A model generated the notes under the pieces. That model ran no database searches and was not told where the DNA came from. It saw only the letters and a program-made list of their open reading frames with translations. A DNA stretch of 64,000 nt from Naumovozyma dairenensis CBS 421 (lineage: Eukaryota; Ascomycota; Saccharomycetes; Saccharomycetales; Saccharomycetaceae): contig NC_016484.1 in assembly GCF_000227115.2 (NCBI RefSeq), positions 930,001 through 994,000 of the forward strand, written 5' to 3'. Of the stretch, positions 1 to 10,795 are shown one piece after another. Position numbers and translations under genes: made by a program. Each line of letters opens with the position of its first letter. Positions within the stretch are counted from its first letter, which is position 1.

Positions 1-86
1 AAAGCAATTAGTACACGACTGAATATTCTAGTAATTTTTCAAGATCTCCATCGCAACTTGTCTTATATTTATAATCACCAACAAAA

Positions 87-1604
87 ATGCCATCAGAACA
101 AGTCCCAACCCCAATTAAGTTCGAAAGAAATACGGTCATCGTAGTCTTCGGTGCTTCTGGTGATTTAGCCAAAAAGAAAACATTCCCAGCTTTATTCGGT
201 CTTTACAGGGAAGGTTATTTAGATCCATCTACCAAAATCATTGGTTATGCACGTTCCAAATTGACGATTGCAGAACTTACCGAACGTATTCAACCACATT
301 TAAAGAAAACTAATGAGCAATCAGATTTGAAGATTAAAGAATTCTTCAAAATGGTTACTTATGTTTCCGGTAATTATGACACTGATGACGGGTACATCAC
401 TTTAAGAGCTCATATTGAAGAACTAGAAGAAAAATGTAACGTGGAAATCCCACATCGTCTATTCTATTTCGCTTTACCTCCAAGTGTCTTCTTAAGCGTT
501 GCAAAACAAATTAAAAAATTAGTCTATGCTGAAAATGGTTTTACTAGAGTAATCGTGGAAAAACCATTCGGTCATGATTTAGAATCTGCAAGAGCATTAC
601 AAAACGATTTAGCTCCATTATTTAAAGAAAAGGAAATATTTAGAATTGATCATTATTTGGGTAAAGAATTAGTCAAGAATTTAACCGTCTTAAGATTCGG
701 TAATCAATTCTTAAATGCTTCTTGGAATAAGGAAAATTTACAAAGTGTTCAAATCTCATTTAAAGAACCATTCGGTACTGAAGGTCGTGGTGGGTATTTC
801 GATTCCATTGGGATCATTAGAGACGTCATGCAAAATCATTTATTACAAATATTGACTTTAGTCACTATGGAAAGACCACAATCTTTTAACCCGGAATCTA
901 TTCGTAATGAAAAAGTTAAAGTCCTACAAGCTATGAAACCTATTGATGTCAATGATATCTTGATTGGTCAATATGGTAAATCCATCGATGGTACTAAACC
1001 AGCATATTTGGATGATGAAACTGTGAAAAAGGGATCCAAATGTATCACTTTTGCAGCAATGACTTTCCATATCGATAATGAACGTTGGAGAGGTGTTCCA
1101 ATCATGATGAGAGCTGGGAAGGCCTTAAATGAAGGGAAGGTAGAAATTAGATTACAATATAAGAGTTCATATGGTGTCTTTAGTGATATTCCAAATAATG
1201 AATTGGTCATTAGAGTTCAACCCGATGCTGCCGTTTACATGAAATTTAATGCCAAGACACCAGGTTTATCAAATAAATCACAGGTCACCGATTTAGATCT
1301 AACTTATTCAAGTAGATATAAAGATTTCTGGATCCCAGAAGCTTATGAAGTTTTAATTAGAGACGCATTATTAGAAGACCATTCCAATTTTGTAAGAAAT
1401 GATGAATTGGACGTTAGTTGGGAATTGTTTACACCATTATTGAATTATTTGGAAGGTCCTGATGCTCCACAACCAGAAGTTTATCCCTATGGTACAAGAG
1501 GTCCAAAGGGTTTGAAAGAGTATATGAAAAATCACGGTTATGCCTTACATGAAAAAAATAATTGTTATACATGGCCTGTTACCACACCAAAAAATATTGA
1601 TTGA
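87..1604 (+). CDS. ZWF1: Glucose-6-phosphate 1-dehydrogenase
   Basis: Cytosolic enzyme that oxidises glucose-6-phosphate to 6-phosphogluconolactone and makes NADPH, the first step of the oxidative pentose phosphate pathway. The 505-residue product has the N-terminal dinucleotide-binding segment with GASGDLAKKK (about residues 22-31) and the catalytic signature RIDHYLGKE (about 186-194), where the histidine acts as general base in the family. Length equals the usual fungal size. The start is the first ATG in an AAAAATG context. It is convergent with ATG2, as its S. cerevisiae counterpart YNL241C is with YNL242W. Only 86 bases of upstream DNA are in the window, so the promoter is mostly not visible. 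Identification is by recognised family motifs and by synteny. Confidence 0.97.
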   Translation: MPSEQVPTPIKFERNTVIVVFGASGDLAKKKTFPALFGLYREGYLDPSTKIIGYARSKLTIAELTERIQPHLKKTNEQSDLKIKEFFKMVTYVSGNYDTDDGYITLRAHIEELEEKCNVEIPHRLFYFALPPSVFLSVAKQIKKLVYAENGFTRVIVEKPFGHDLESARALQNDLAPLFKEKEIFRIDHYLGKELVKNLTVLRFGNQFLNASWNKENLQSVQISFKEPFGTEGRGGYFDSIGIIRDVMQNHLLQILTLVTMERPQSFNPESIRNEKVKVLQAMKPIDVNDILIGQYGKSIDGTKPAYLDDETVKKGSKCITFAAMTFHIDNERWRGVPIMMRAGKALNEGKVEIRLQYKSSYGVFSDIPNNELVIRVQPDAAVYMKFNAKTPGLSNKSQVTDLDLTYSSRYKDFWIPEAYEVLIRDALLEDHSNFVRNDELDVSWELFTPLLNYLEGPDAPQPEVYPYGTRGPKGLKEYMKNHGYALHEKNNCYTWPVTTPKNID

Positions 1605-1923
1605 ATAAATTATGAATAGGTTTCCCATTCGTATACTAATGGACTAATAGCAATTTTCTGCGAAATATAGTATTGCTGTCTACATACCCACGATTATTTC
1701 TATAATTAAAACAGAACGTTGTTAGATTATATATATGTATATAGACGCATCCTATTTAATTAGATTCAATGAAATTTATGAATAATTTATTATTTAAAGG
1801 CTGATGATATTTCTTATCTGGCATGATTATTTATTTTTAGCTAATGTTACTATCGTAAACAGTTAATGTTATATGCTGTATGCCCTGTACTGATACCGTA
1901 TATAAATGAAAGCCTTTTCTCCA
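1605..1923. other. ZWF1-ATG2 convergent intergenic
   Basis: A 319-base spacer between two converging genes. It holds TATATATGTATATA (around 1730), typical of yeast 3'-end efficiency elements, and AT-rich DNA that should carry both polyadenylation regions. No ORF or RNA gene is seen. Confidence 0.5.
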
Positions 1924-4900
1924 TCACTTTTTCCTTGATTTGTATTTATCTTCTAAATCTTGTATTGTATCCTTATCTAATTGGTTAGCTATTCCCTGTA
2001 ACGTCTTTGAAATTGCTTCAGATAAACCAATCAATGGTCGAATAATGGCAACTGGAGCTGCTTTGGCAACATATACAGCAGCAGCTGTAGCTCCACTTTC
2101 ATTCTTTCTAAGTTCACCCTTGGCTTTCCAAACTGCATCGTAAGCTATATGCATATGTTTTTCCAAGGAATTGTATGCCTCTTCTAACCCTCTATGAATA
2201 TCTAGCGGTTGATCTGCATATAGACTAACAATTTTAGGTTCTCCTTCCTGAAGTGTAGATGCATCAATTACTACGGCTGATGGCCCATGCCCTCTAACTT
2301 TAGGGTTACTACCGCCAACTAGCTGATCTTCATCTAAGAATGTGTCAATATTAAATAGAGCTTCAGAATTTGATTCCTGGATTCTACCGCTTGTGCCCCT
2401 ACCACCAAATAATTCGTCGACATTTTCCAAAATGGATTGCGTACCTGATGCTAATTTAGCGCTTAATTTGATAAAATCACCTGATGTTGTCTTTAAAAAA
2501 ATTTCTCCACCTTTTTGTAAGGTTCTTCCGACATGTCCATCATTTCTATATTCAGATTTCAAAACTGTCACTAAAGTCTTCACTCCAGAGCCGAACCGTA
2601 TAAACGACTTGATCGGTGAAATACCTTCTAAGACACCACCGAGTTGTTTTGAAGTTATATCAAATGTCCAAACTTCCTTTATATGATCAGATATTTCATC
2701 AAATCCATTCAGACCGTATAAGATAAGACCCTTTAATACGATATTAGATCCATCTAATACAAAAAAATTCATTAATTCCGTGGTGTGGCCCGACCTCAAT
2801 CCTGAATAATCAATTTTTTTCGGTTTATAATCAACTCTAACCTTGATTGAATTGGTAGTCAATTTTTGTATAAACACTTCTGTAGGGTACTCATCAATTA
2901 ATTCGAACCTATTATCTTTAAACTCACCAAATCTTATTAGAAAATCCAACATGTCTTGATCTATGTGCAAACGTAATGGACAGACATTCATGTTGACGAT
3001 TAATTCTGTAGCTGCTAAATAATCAATAGGTCGAACCATTTGGATATCTAAAGAGATCATTGGTAACCCACTGGGCCAATGTTCATGACGAAGTTGGGTC
3101 ACAAACTTATTCCACGTTGAAGTTGGAACATTATCAATTATGTCAATAGTTCCGATGGAAAGTTCACATCTATTCAACAGATCAGCAGAATTATGTGATT
3201 CCATTTCGGTCGGCAGGTCAAACTTGAAGAGTGTGAAAATAACCTTTAAATCATGTATCTCAACTAACGCTTTATAATGTTTAGAGGGACGAAGATTGAC
3301 TTTACTGATGGTTTTGAAAGTATCATTTCCACCTTGTAAATCTTTGGTAACTTTATTTTTAAGGTTGTTCACAGTTGATGTATTATTTGATATATAAATT
3401 GAATCAAAAACAGTGGCATTCAAAATAGTACTGGAGTTGTCCTCTTCTTCTTTTGAAATGGACGCATCTTTGTCTAACCGGTCAATGGCTTCAGAAACAT
3501 TTTTACGTGTATACTTCCAGTCATAGCCGTCAAACAATTTTAGTATTATTTTGGAAAGCTCTAAATCTAGCTTCACATCAATATTTTCTTCCTCCCCATT
3601 AAGTATTGGATCCTCGTTTTCTATAGGACTTGTGTCAATATAGCGTTCTTTGAACTCGATCAAACTCGAATTTGATGGTGCGGAACTACTCACGTAGTGA
3701 TCCGAACTTTCTAATAAGGACAGTTCATCTGATCCAGTAGTGATTTCACTTTGAACTTGATCGATGAAACTTTCCATTATTTCCATATATTCAGCAGTTT
3801 CTTTATTAAAATTTGTACCTCTAAAATTTTTAACTGGTGACGTTTTCGGTTTATTATAGTGCGATTTGTCAAAGAAAGTACAATCTACATCATTGAAAGT
3901 GTTTATCTTTGACTGCAACTTCACTTTAAATTTCTGATCATCTGGGAATGTTTCTGGATATTTCAAATCAATACATGTTTGTACCAATGTATGAAATGAG
4001 TCAGCACACAAAGAAAGGTTAAGATGGTCTAGTTTAGCATCGATTGTAACTGAGTTTTTGACTCTCTGAGTAGTTAATAGTAATGAATCCAATCTTCCTA
4101 ACGTAACGAAGCCCTGTCGTGTATAAAAGTCGATTAAAGTAGAAGGAATCTGCTTGTCTAAAGTTTTGATGTTCGAAACGTCATCGATTAAGAGTAATGT
4201 TCCTCTTTTCAACATACTCCTGACATGTAATGTAGGTGACCTCCCATTATGAGTAAAACGATCTAAAACAATAATCAATGCTGAACTTAAACGGTAAGGG
4301 TGTAAATTTAAAGACGAATTCAGAAATTTTATTTCCCAAAAAATTCTGTTGGGAGCTTCATTGGTTTCAAATAGAGTGGATGCATTGATCAAATTTTCAA
4401 CCTCTATTACAGTAGATTTCAACGTTCTGAAGAGCCCAAGCCATTTCGCATAATAATGTATAGCAACATCTCTTAATGTTAATTTCAATTTTCCATCATG
4501 TTTCTTCTGTGCAAAAAGTGTTGGCTTTTGTTGGTTGCTCGGTATTATGACAGATAAGACTTTCTGTTTGGTATTGGAATCATCAAAGATTCTTCCTATA
4601 TTTATATGTTTAGTATAAAATAATAGTGTATTTGATTCAGTAAGTGCAAATAAACTGTCTTTCAAATTGACCTCTAAGGAACCAAATTTTTGATTATTAA
4701 GAAAATTGTTAATCACAAAATTCATGGTGTCCAGTTGTAGAATGAAAAGTACACATGAAGATTGTTGATGTGTTACAGCTGAAGCATTTGAAAATTTAAT
4801 ACTTCTCGTTAACAGCGCATTCGATTTTTCCCTCGTATCTGGCACTTGAAGATTATCGAACATAGGGAGAAGGTACAATTTTATAGAACTAACGATATCC

Positions 4901-6714
4901 TCTAGTGATTTGTAAGAGTGTTTAAGAGTTATGGATTGGATGTTTAAGAGGACATTAGTAAATAAAATTGATGAGTTAAAGTTTTCATCATATGAGGTAG
5001 CATGGATCTTCGTGTTTGATCGATGAAAGGATATTTTTGAAATGGTTAGGAGTTCGTGGCATTTCCCTTCGATTACATTTAGCAGTTCAATTTCTCCAGT
5101 TTGCAAAGAATTTTTGTCCGTATCGAACTCTGTGGAATATATAGTCATCTTTAAAGTCTGTTGTGGATTCTTTAAAAATATTACTAGTTTCTCTATATTA
5201 ATGTTTACTGCCGCAGTTGAATGCGTGTCAATTGGCTTCCGAATCCTTTCAGGATTTCTATTAATTAATTCCAAAAAGACATTAAATGCTTTATAGAATT
5301 CAACTAGTTGATTCAAGGAAGTATAATTGAGTGACACCTCTAGCGAATCATCCAGTGTGAATTTATTTCTCCCATTAACTAAAAGACCTTCCAGTGCCGG
5401 ATGATGTTGGTGAGAGATACCTATATCTTCGGCGTTACAACCAATGGAAAATATGGAAAGAGTATATTCTTCATTTTCTTGTTTATTGACGACTAGCTGT
5501 CTAAGATATAATTCGAAGCTATCGTTAATGCCAAGCAGTAATTCCTTCATACAAAAAAAGGAGAAGCTGGAATTTTCAGATAAATGCTGTTCTTTTTGAA
5601 ATCTTTTGTATGGTTCTGTGTTTGTTGTCTTTTCGCTACCAGTTTTTGGACAGTTAAGGAAGAACTTGAATATTTCGACTAAAACTGATTTCTTCAATTG
5701 GATGCATTTTTGGAGAGAAAGATATATTTTCTCAATATCAATTGATAAATCAGTTATAGTGATATCTTCCAGAGACGAGATACCCTCGAATTTAACCTCA
5801 CCTCTATCAAGGGAAAACAGTAAGTCCAGGTTTTCCTCCTGTCGTTCAATTGCTTCACCCCTTTCTTTGTTTTCTAATTGATTCTGTTCGATTTGCTTGG
5901 ATTCCATCAATGTATCCATGGCACTCATGTACATGGATGTGCCTTCCATTCGAGAATAATACATACTTTGCATCATTCGATCAGATCCAGATTCAGAAGA
6001 TGCCCCAGACGAGGAAACTTTTGCAGAGTCATCTGTCTTTTTCTTATGTAATATTTTGATATCCTTCATGGATATATGCCGTATATTTTTATCTCTTGTA
6101 GTTAGTGAGACTTCTTCCAATTTAATGACCAGGTCACTTTCTTCCCCAATTTCAGGTAAAACGTTTATTACTATTCTTCGTATAATGATCGATATTTTTG
6201 AGAGAACCATATTTACAGCTTTATTTCTCATATTTTTCATAGTCCCACCTTGTTTCTTCGTTTCTTCGTCGGTCTTATTTTTTGTTGATGGATCAGCTTC
6301 TTCATTATCGTAGTCGGGACCGTCTGATGATTCAGAACCAGCTGAATCAGTGAATTGTACTACAGATTTCGTCAAATCATGTATACTTTTCAATAAAGAG
6401 AAACCAAATTGATCGAAGTTATTTTGTTCAGGGAATCTAGGCCGTATAGTGAAAGTCAAGTCACTTCCTTCTATTGTAACTCCGCCGGATACATTTAGTT
6501 GTATATCTAAATTTTTGATGAACCCTCTATTGATTTCAACGTTCGGTATATCTATATCATTTAGATCTAATTCTAATTCATAAAAATTGAATTTTGATTT
6601 GGAACCAATGGAAACATCTATATTTGATGTATCGATGTTAGAAAAAAGGGAAATCTGTTGGAGAACATAAAGTAGGAGTCGTCTTTGAAGATTTTGTGGA
6701 AGCCAAAACCCCAT
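1924..6714 (-). CDS. ATG2: Autophagy lipid-transfer protein Atg2
   Basis: Atg2 is the rod-shaped bridge-like lipid transporter that, with Atg18 and Atg9, feeds phospholipid from the ER to the growing phagophore. The reading frame opens earlier with a TTG, but the first ATG (6714) gives MGFWLPQNLQRR, which matches the conserved start of Atg2, so 6714 is used (1596 residues). The N-terminal chorein-type segment (about 1-110) is well conserved, including NMRNKA-type and WKYTRK motifs further in. The C-terminal ATG_C region (last ~110 residues) contains SLEKHMHIAYDAVW and APVAIIRPLIG. Length is close to the roughly 1590 residues of the S. cerevisiae protein. It lies head-to-tail with SLA2 on the same strand, as in S. 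cerevisiae. Confidence 0.96.
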   Translation of the reverse strand: MGFWLPQNLQRRLLLYVLQQISLFSNIDTSNIDVSIGSKSKFNFYELELDLNDIDIPNVEINRGFIKNLDIQLNVSGGVTIEGSDLTFTIRPRFPEQNNFDQFGFSLLKSIHDLTKSVVQFTDSAGSESSDGPDYDNEEADPSTKNKTDEETKKQGGTMKNMRNKAVNMVLSKISIIIRRIVINVLPEIGEESDLVIKLEEVSLTTRDKNIRHISMKDIKILHKKKTDDSAKVSSSGASSESGSDRMMQSMYYSRMEGTSMYMSAMDTLMESKQIEQNQLENKERGEAIERQEENLDLLFSLDRGEVKFEGISSLEDITITDLSIDIEKIYLSLQKCIQLKKSVLVEIFKFFLNCPKTGSEKTTNTEPYKRFQKEQHLSENSSFSFFCMKELLLGINDSFELYLRQLVVNKQENEEYTLSIFSIGCNAEDIGISHQHHPALEGLLVNGRNKFTLDDSLEVSLNYTSLNQLVEFYKAFNVFLELINRNPERIRKPIDTHSTAAVNINIEKLVIFLKNPQQTLKMTIYSTEFDTDKNSLQTGEIELLNVIEGKCHELLTISKISFHRSNTKIHATSYDENFNSSILFTNVLLNIQSITLKHSYKSLEDIVSSIKLYLLPMFDNLQVPDTREKSNALLTRSIKFSNASAVTHQQSSCVLFILQLDTMNFVINNFLNNQKFGSLEVNLKDSLFALTESNTLLFYTKHINIGRIFDDSNTKQKVLSVIIPSNQQKPTLFAQKKHDGKLKLTLRDVAIHYYAKWLGLFRTLKSTVIEVENLINASTLFETNEAPNRIFWEIKFLNSSLNLHPYRLSSALIIVLDRFTHNGRSPTLHVRSMLKRGTLLLIDDVSNIKTLDKQIPSTLIDFYTRQGFVTLGRLDSLLLTTQRVKNSVTIDAKLDHLNLSLCADSFHTLVQTCIDLKYPETFPDDQKFKVKLQSKINTFNDVDCTFFDKSHYNKPKTSPVKNFRGTNFNKETAEYMEIMESFIDQVQSEITTGSDELSLLESSDHYVSSSAPSNSSLIEFKERYIDTSPIENEDPILNGEEENIDVKLDLELSKIILKLFDGYDWKYTRKNVSEAIDRLDKDASISKEEEDNSSTILNATVFDSIYISNNTSTVNNLKNKVTKDLQGGNDTFKTISKVNLRPSKHYKALVEIHDLKVIFTLFKFDLPTEMESHNSADLLNRCELSIGTIDIIDNVPTSTWNKFVTQLRHEHWPSGLPMISLDIQMVRPIDYLAATELIVNMNVCPLRLHIDQDMLDFLIRFGEFKDNRFELIDEYPTEVFIQKLTTNSIKVRVDYKPKKIDYSGLRSGHTTELMNFFVLDGSNIVLKGLILYGLNGFDEISDHIKEVWTFDITSKQLGGVLEGISPIKSFIRFGSGVKTLVTVLKSEYRNDGHVGRTLQKGGEIFLKTTSGDFIKLSAKLASGTQSILENVDELFGGRGTSGRIQESNSEALFNIDTFLDEDQLVGGSNPKVRGHGPSAVVIDASTLQEGEPKIVSLYADQPLDIHRGLEEAYNSLEKHMHIAYDAVWKAKGELRKNESGATAAAVYVAKAAPVAIIRPLIGLSEAISKTLQGIANQLDKDTIQDLEDKYKSRKK

Positions 6715-7146
6715 TAGCAACTTATTTGTTTTATTAAATGATATAGTATTGGGAACCTCCCTAGTATCTATACTTATTGAGTATTATAAATTTGGTTGAT
6801 TTTGTTTGACTTGTTCTCTCGTTTTCTGGTATCTTTTCTTGTAATTCTTATTCCTTTAATTTTTGATTTGATGTTAAGCTTTCAGCAAGATCGGGCCATT
6901 GGATTGAATTGCATAGATGGGTAAGTAACATAAGTAAGTAACATAACGATGGATAAAGCATAAATAACAAAAGGAGATTATAGAGGGCTCAGAAACGAAG
7001 AAAGGGGTTGACAGCTTGGCAAATTTGAATAATGTTAATTTTCTATAGACGTTTTATCCCTCCACAAAGAGATAGTATATATATATATATATATATTCAT
7101 TTCTTCTGTTTATAACGTTCCTATTATTATGTTACATAAAAATTGT
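6715..7146. other. ATG2 promoter / SLA2 3' region
   Basis: A 432-base spacer upstream of ATG2 and downstream of SLA2. It includes an uninterrupted TA dinucleotide run at about 7076-7097, close to the SLA2 stop, and a duplicated GTAAGTAACATAA-like segment near 6920-6945. No gene is seen. Confidence 0.45.
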
Positions 7147-10083
7147 TCATTGGAAATCGTCTGAATTATAATAGGCATGCTTTCTAATTTCACCCAACCT
7201 TTTCCTAGCAGCAGAAAGAGATTGCTCTAATCTCAATATGTCGACTTGTTGCTCCATTTCTGCTGTCTTCACCGTATGTTCAGATGTGAAATCGATTGGT
7301 TTCATTTCCTTACTAAAGGTATCATCTACTCCCTTCATAACGTGACTTACTAATGACTTACATGCATTACCGACGTCCTTCGAACAATCTTCTAATTTGA
7401 CTTGTGCCTTGGAATGAGCGTGTGTCTTAACCCTCGATGCAGCTACTAATTGTACTGTTGATGCAGCTACTTCTTTAGATGCGACTATAAATTCTTCAGG
7501 AGATGCTTCACCACCTTCACCGCTAGTGAGTTTCCCTGCTGTTGTAATCAGCATATTTGTAGTGGCTCCAACAGCCTTTGCTGCTGAGATTAAACCTTCT
7601 GTCCATCTACTATTCTTCTTATAAAATTGGTTTAATTGCGTGGTGGAATTAGAACCGATTTCATTTTGGCAAGCTATGGCAGCTTGAATTAATCCAAGGA
7701 CGGAATCAATGATGGCTAAAGCTAATGAAAGTAATGGTTTAGGAACATTGACGTCGATATCAGCACGTAATTGTTGCGATGATTTTGTGATTGTTTCAGC
7801 AGTGGAGATTAATTCATGATGTGCATTATTTGATGTATTCATCGATGGGGCGTTCAAATATGGTTCCATGATCACTGTTAATTCTTGTAATTTTTCCTGT
7901 ACATCCACGTTTGCATTGATTACCGTGTCAGTTTTCGTTTCGTCATCTTGTGGTCCTAAATTTTCTGAAGTTAAATCTTCAAAGAAATATTGAGCTTCAC
8001 GAGCGCATCTCTTGACTGCATTAATCATTTCTTCACTTTTCTCTAAAGTTAATGAATTTTCTGAGAATGCCTTACAATTTGTCACAAGATTTGCCATTGC
8101 CGTACTGAAATCATTTACACCAAGAATGACAGATATTTGATCACCTTCCACAACACCATCTACGATTAGATCATTAAAACTTGTTGCGAATGATGTAGCC
8201 TTTTCTGAAGTATCTTCAACATATGATAATAATATGTTTGGAGCAGTTAATGGACCTAACCAACTAACTTGTGAATCCAAACTATAAATTGCCTCTTGAA
8301 TTGTATTAATTCCAGTTTCCAATACCGCATCTAAGATTGGAATCAATCTATCTTCATTAACTTTATTAACGATAGATGGATCCATTGTTGATTTTTCATT
8401 TTTGGTTCTTTCAAGTTCTAATCTTGCTCTGTCACGTTCCTTTGTAAGATCTATCAGTTGTAAATCCTTTTTTTTCAATTTTTGTTCCAATTGTTCCTTT
8501 TGAGCAATAGATTCTTGAGCACTGTTTACTTTCACTTGTAATTTTTTAAATTTGGGTAATAATTGTAAATGTTCTTGACGTAATTGAGAATATAATTTTG
8601 CCAATGAATCATATTTTTTCTCCCAAACGGTCAATTGATCTTGCAATGATATTAATTGATCATCCTTGTTGGCAATTTGTTTGGAAACGTTTTGATCCAT
8701 TGTTCTAATTTCATTTTCTAATTGTTGAACTCTTTGATCATATTGTTCTAACAGTGTTTGATCCTTTTCATACTGGGTAGTCAATGCCATTAAATCATTT
8801 TGATGTTTAGATTCTTGTTGTAATTGTAATTGCATCATTTCATTTTGAGATTGTTGTAATTGTTGTTGAAATTGTTGTTGTTGAGCTTGTTGTTGTTGTA
8901 ATTGTAATTGACGTTCTTGTTCCAATCTAGCTTGTTCGTTAGCGTATTGAGCTTGTTGTGTAGCCCAAAAATCCGGTTGAATTTGAGCCCCCGTTGGTGT
9001 AGCGAACAGTGCTGCAGCAGTCGCTGTAGGGATCATTGCAGCTGCAGTGGTAGCAGTTGCCATAGGAGTCATGAATGCACTACTTGCATTTCTTGATAAC
9101 ATTGGATTTGTATTTGTATTTGTATTTGTAGTAGTTGATGATGATAATGGCGCCTGTGGGGCAAATGAACTACTACGTGATCTAGATGGTTCCATTGATG
9201 TTGTTTTCTTTACTGGAGATGGTGATTTTTGTATTCTTTGAAATTTGATTTCTTTCCCATTTCCATTTTCATCATCATTAGATGCAGCTAAATTTGGTGG
9301 ATTAGTTGGTAATTTAGGTATAGTGACAAGTGTAGTCAAATATTTGATAGATGAACAATCTGCATAAAACTCAAACATTCTTGCATGTTGCAATGCATAA
9401 CGTTCCTCCAGTGGTTTCAATGCTTCATCACCTTCTTGATCGTTTAATTGTCTATGCATGGCTCTCAACATGGAGGTAATAAATTTATAAATCCCATAAG
9501 ATTCCGCGATCAATGGTAACAAAGAGGAAATCTTACATTCTGCGTTTCTTCTATCAGATTGGATGGACGCGAACACAATCTGTGAGAAATCATCTAATGA
9601 ATCTTGTAAAGCCATTAAATCCAAGATAGTTTCATACCCTTCATCAGGATCAGCAACAGAGATTAAAGAGACATACTCTTCGTATTCGAATACCCCATTA
9701 TTGAAACCCTTATGATGAGCATGGAAATCCAATTTCAATACCAAATAATTGACGTATTCTCTAATCAATCTTCCATAAGAGGCACCTCCAGGGTGGACTC
9801 TTCCTAGGGATCTAATCCATTCCCTTTCTTTAATGGCTTGTTTCAAGGCGGATGGATGACCCTCTTGAATGATCTTATGTAGAACAATCAATGCTTTGAA
9901 TAATTGTACTTCATCATTCATGAAGGGCATATTTTTCAAGGTTTGAAACAAGGGGCCTGCCGTTTGGTTTTCCCAAGTGTATACGATACATGCTCTCACG
10001 TGCTTTCTCTTGGGTGCTGTTTCTTCAATGGAGCATGCTTTCTTCAAAGCTTTTTGTAAATCTGCATCTGCTCTTGGTGCCAT
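7147..10083 (-). CDS. SLA2: Endocytic adaptor Sla2 (HIP1R family)
   Basis: Sla2 links clathrin coats and PI(4,5)P2 membranes to cortical actin during endocytosis. The 978-residue protein starts with an ANTH domain (about 1-280), recognisable by the run of basic residues near the start and HKIIQEGHPS. A low-complexity Ser/Thr/Ala linker follows (about 290-370), with a glutamine-rich stretch (about 375-420). A long coiled coil runs from about 400 to 570, and the C-terminal talin-like I/LWEQ (THATCH) actin-binding module occupies about 725-970, with repeated AS-KEVAAST and VAASRVK helices. The first ATG fits the family start MAPRADADLQKALKKAC. Length is close to the ~968 residues of S. cerevisiae Sla2. 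It is divergent from SUI1. Confidence 0.97.
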   Translation of the reverse strand: MAPRADADLQKALKKACSIEETAPKRKHVRACIVYTWENQTAGPLFQTLKNMPFMNDEVQLFKALIVLHKIIQEGHPSALKQAIKEREWIRSLGRVHPGGASYGRLIREYVNYLVLKLDFHAHHKGFNNGVFEYEEYVSLISVADPDEGYETILDLMALQDSLDDFSQIVFASIQSDRRNAECKISSLLPLIAESYGIYKFITSMLRAMHRQLNDQEGDEALKPLEERYALQHARMFEFYADCSSIKYLTTLVTIPKLPTNPPNLAASNDDENGNGKEIKFQRIQKSPSPVKKTTSMEPSRSRSSSFAPQAPLSSSTTTNTNTNTNPMLSRNASSAFMTPMATATTAAAMIPTATAAALFATPTGAQIQPDFWATQQAQYANEQARLEQERQLQLQQQQAQQQQFQQQLQQSQNEMMQLQLQQESKHQNDLMALTTQYEKDQTLLEQYDQRVQQLENEIRTMDQNVSKQIANKDDQLISLQDQLTVWEKKYDSLAKLYSQLRQEHLQLLPKFKKLQVKVNSAQESIAQKEQLEQKLKKKDLQLIDLTKERDRARLELERTKNEKSTMDPSIVNKVNEDRLIPILDAVLETGINTIQEAIYSLDSQVSWLGPLTAPNILLSYVEDTSEKATSFATSFNDLIVDGVVEGDQISVILGVNDFSTAMANLVTNCKAFSENSLTLEKSEEMINAVKRCAREAQYFFEDLTSENLGPQDDETKTDTVINANVDVQEKLQELTVIMEPYLNAPSMNTSNNAHHELISTAETITKSSQQLRADIDVNVPKPLLSLALAIIDSVLGLIQAAIACQNEIGSNSTTQLNQFYKKNSRWTEGLISAAKAVGATTNMLITTAGKLTSGEGGEASPEEFIVASKEVAASTVQLVAASRVKTHAHSKAQVKLEDCSKDVGNACKSLVSHVMKGVDDTFSKEMKPIDFTSEHTVKTAEMEQQVDILRLEQSLSAARKRLGEIRKHAYYNSDDFQ

Positions 10084-10795
10084 GGTAATGTATGTGCGTG
10101 CAGTGCAGTACTAGAGTAGATGTTTGTGTTTTGAATGTACTATATTGTCCTCTTGTCTCCTTGCCTGTCTGTCTGTCTGTCTGCGTCCTTGCCTGTCTAC
10201 CTTATAGATCTCTCTCGTTGCAATATCCACCTGACAACTATACGCAAGCTGTATTTATTTATCTTAACCTCCTCCTATTATCTAAGTTACGTACAAACAT
10301 ACAATTGAAACCTTTATTTACGTAGAAATTTGTTTTTCCAATGATTTGGCGGCGAAGAAGTAGTGGGGCTGTTACCCGGCCACAGCAAGGGTTACCATAT
10401 TGGTTAGCTGAGGGCTGAGGTTTTAGGGCATACGGACGTCACGTTACCCTAGGTTTGACAATATGCACCCTTAGAGGGTTATTACGTAATACCCTAAGTC
10501 AACCATCCCCTCTAAGCCCCCGTCACTTCCCACGGAAAAAGAAAACTTTTTCCTCTTTCAAAATTTGACAATTCTCTTCCTCTGTGAAACTAACTAATTC
10601 TATTATTGTATTATTGTATTATTGTATGCATGAGTGTATGATTGTATGATTGTATCTATGTAACAGGTTCTATCTTTGAGGTATATCCTGATTTCTTGGT
10701 TGATTTAGTAGTTGTACAATACTATAGTATATTACACTTCCCTCCCTCCTCAGATCAACAAAGAAAAAGGATAAAGAACCCATCATCTTCTGTAT
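10084..10795. promoter_or_regulatory. SLA2/SUI1 divergent promoter region
   Basis: A 712-base divergent spacer. On the SLA2 side there is a CTGT tetranucleotide tract (about 10161-10200). In the middle is a perfect Reb1-type core TTACCCG (10372-10378). The bZIP-type palindrome TTACGTAA (10482-10489) sits inside a GC-richer stretch with repeated TTAGAGGG/CCCTAAG-like words. A TTATTG/GTATGATT short repeat precedes SUI1 (about 10600-10655). Factor assignments are inferred from consensus words known in S. cerevisiae. Confidence 0.5.
10372..10378 (+). promoter_or_regulatory. Reb1-type site TTACCCG
   Basis: Exact match to the general regulatory factor Reb1 core, placed centrally in a divergent promoter as is common for such nucleosome-excluding factors. 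The sequence match is seen; binding is inferred. Confidence 0.45.
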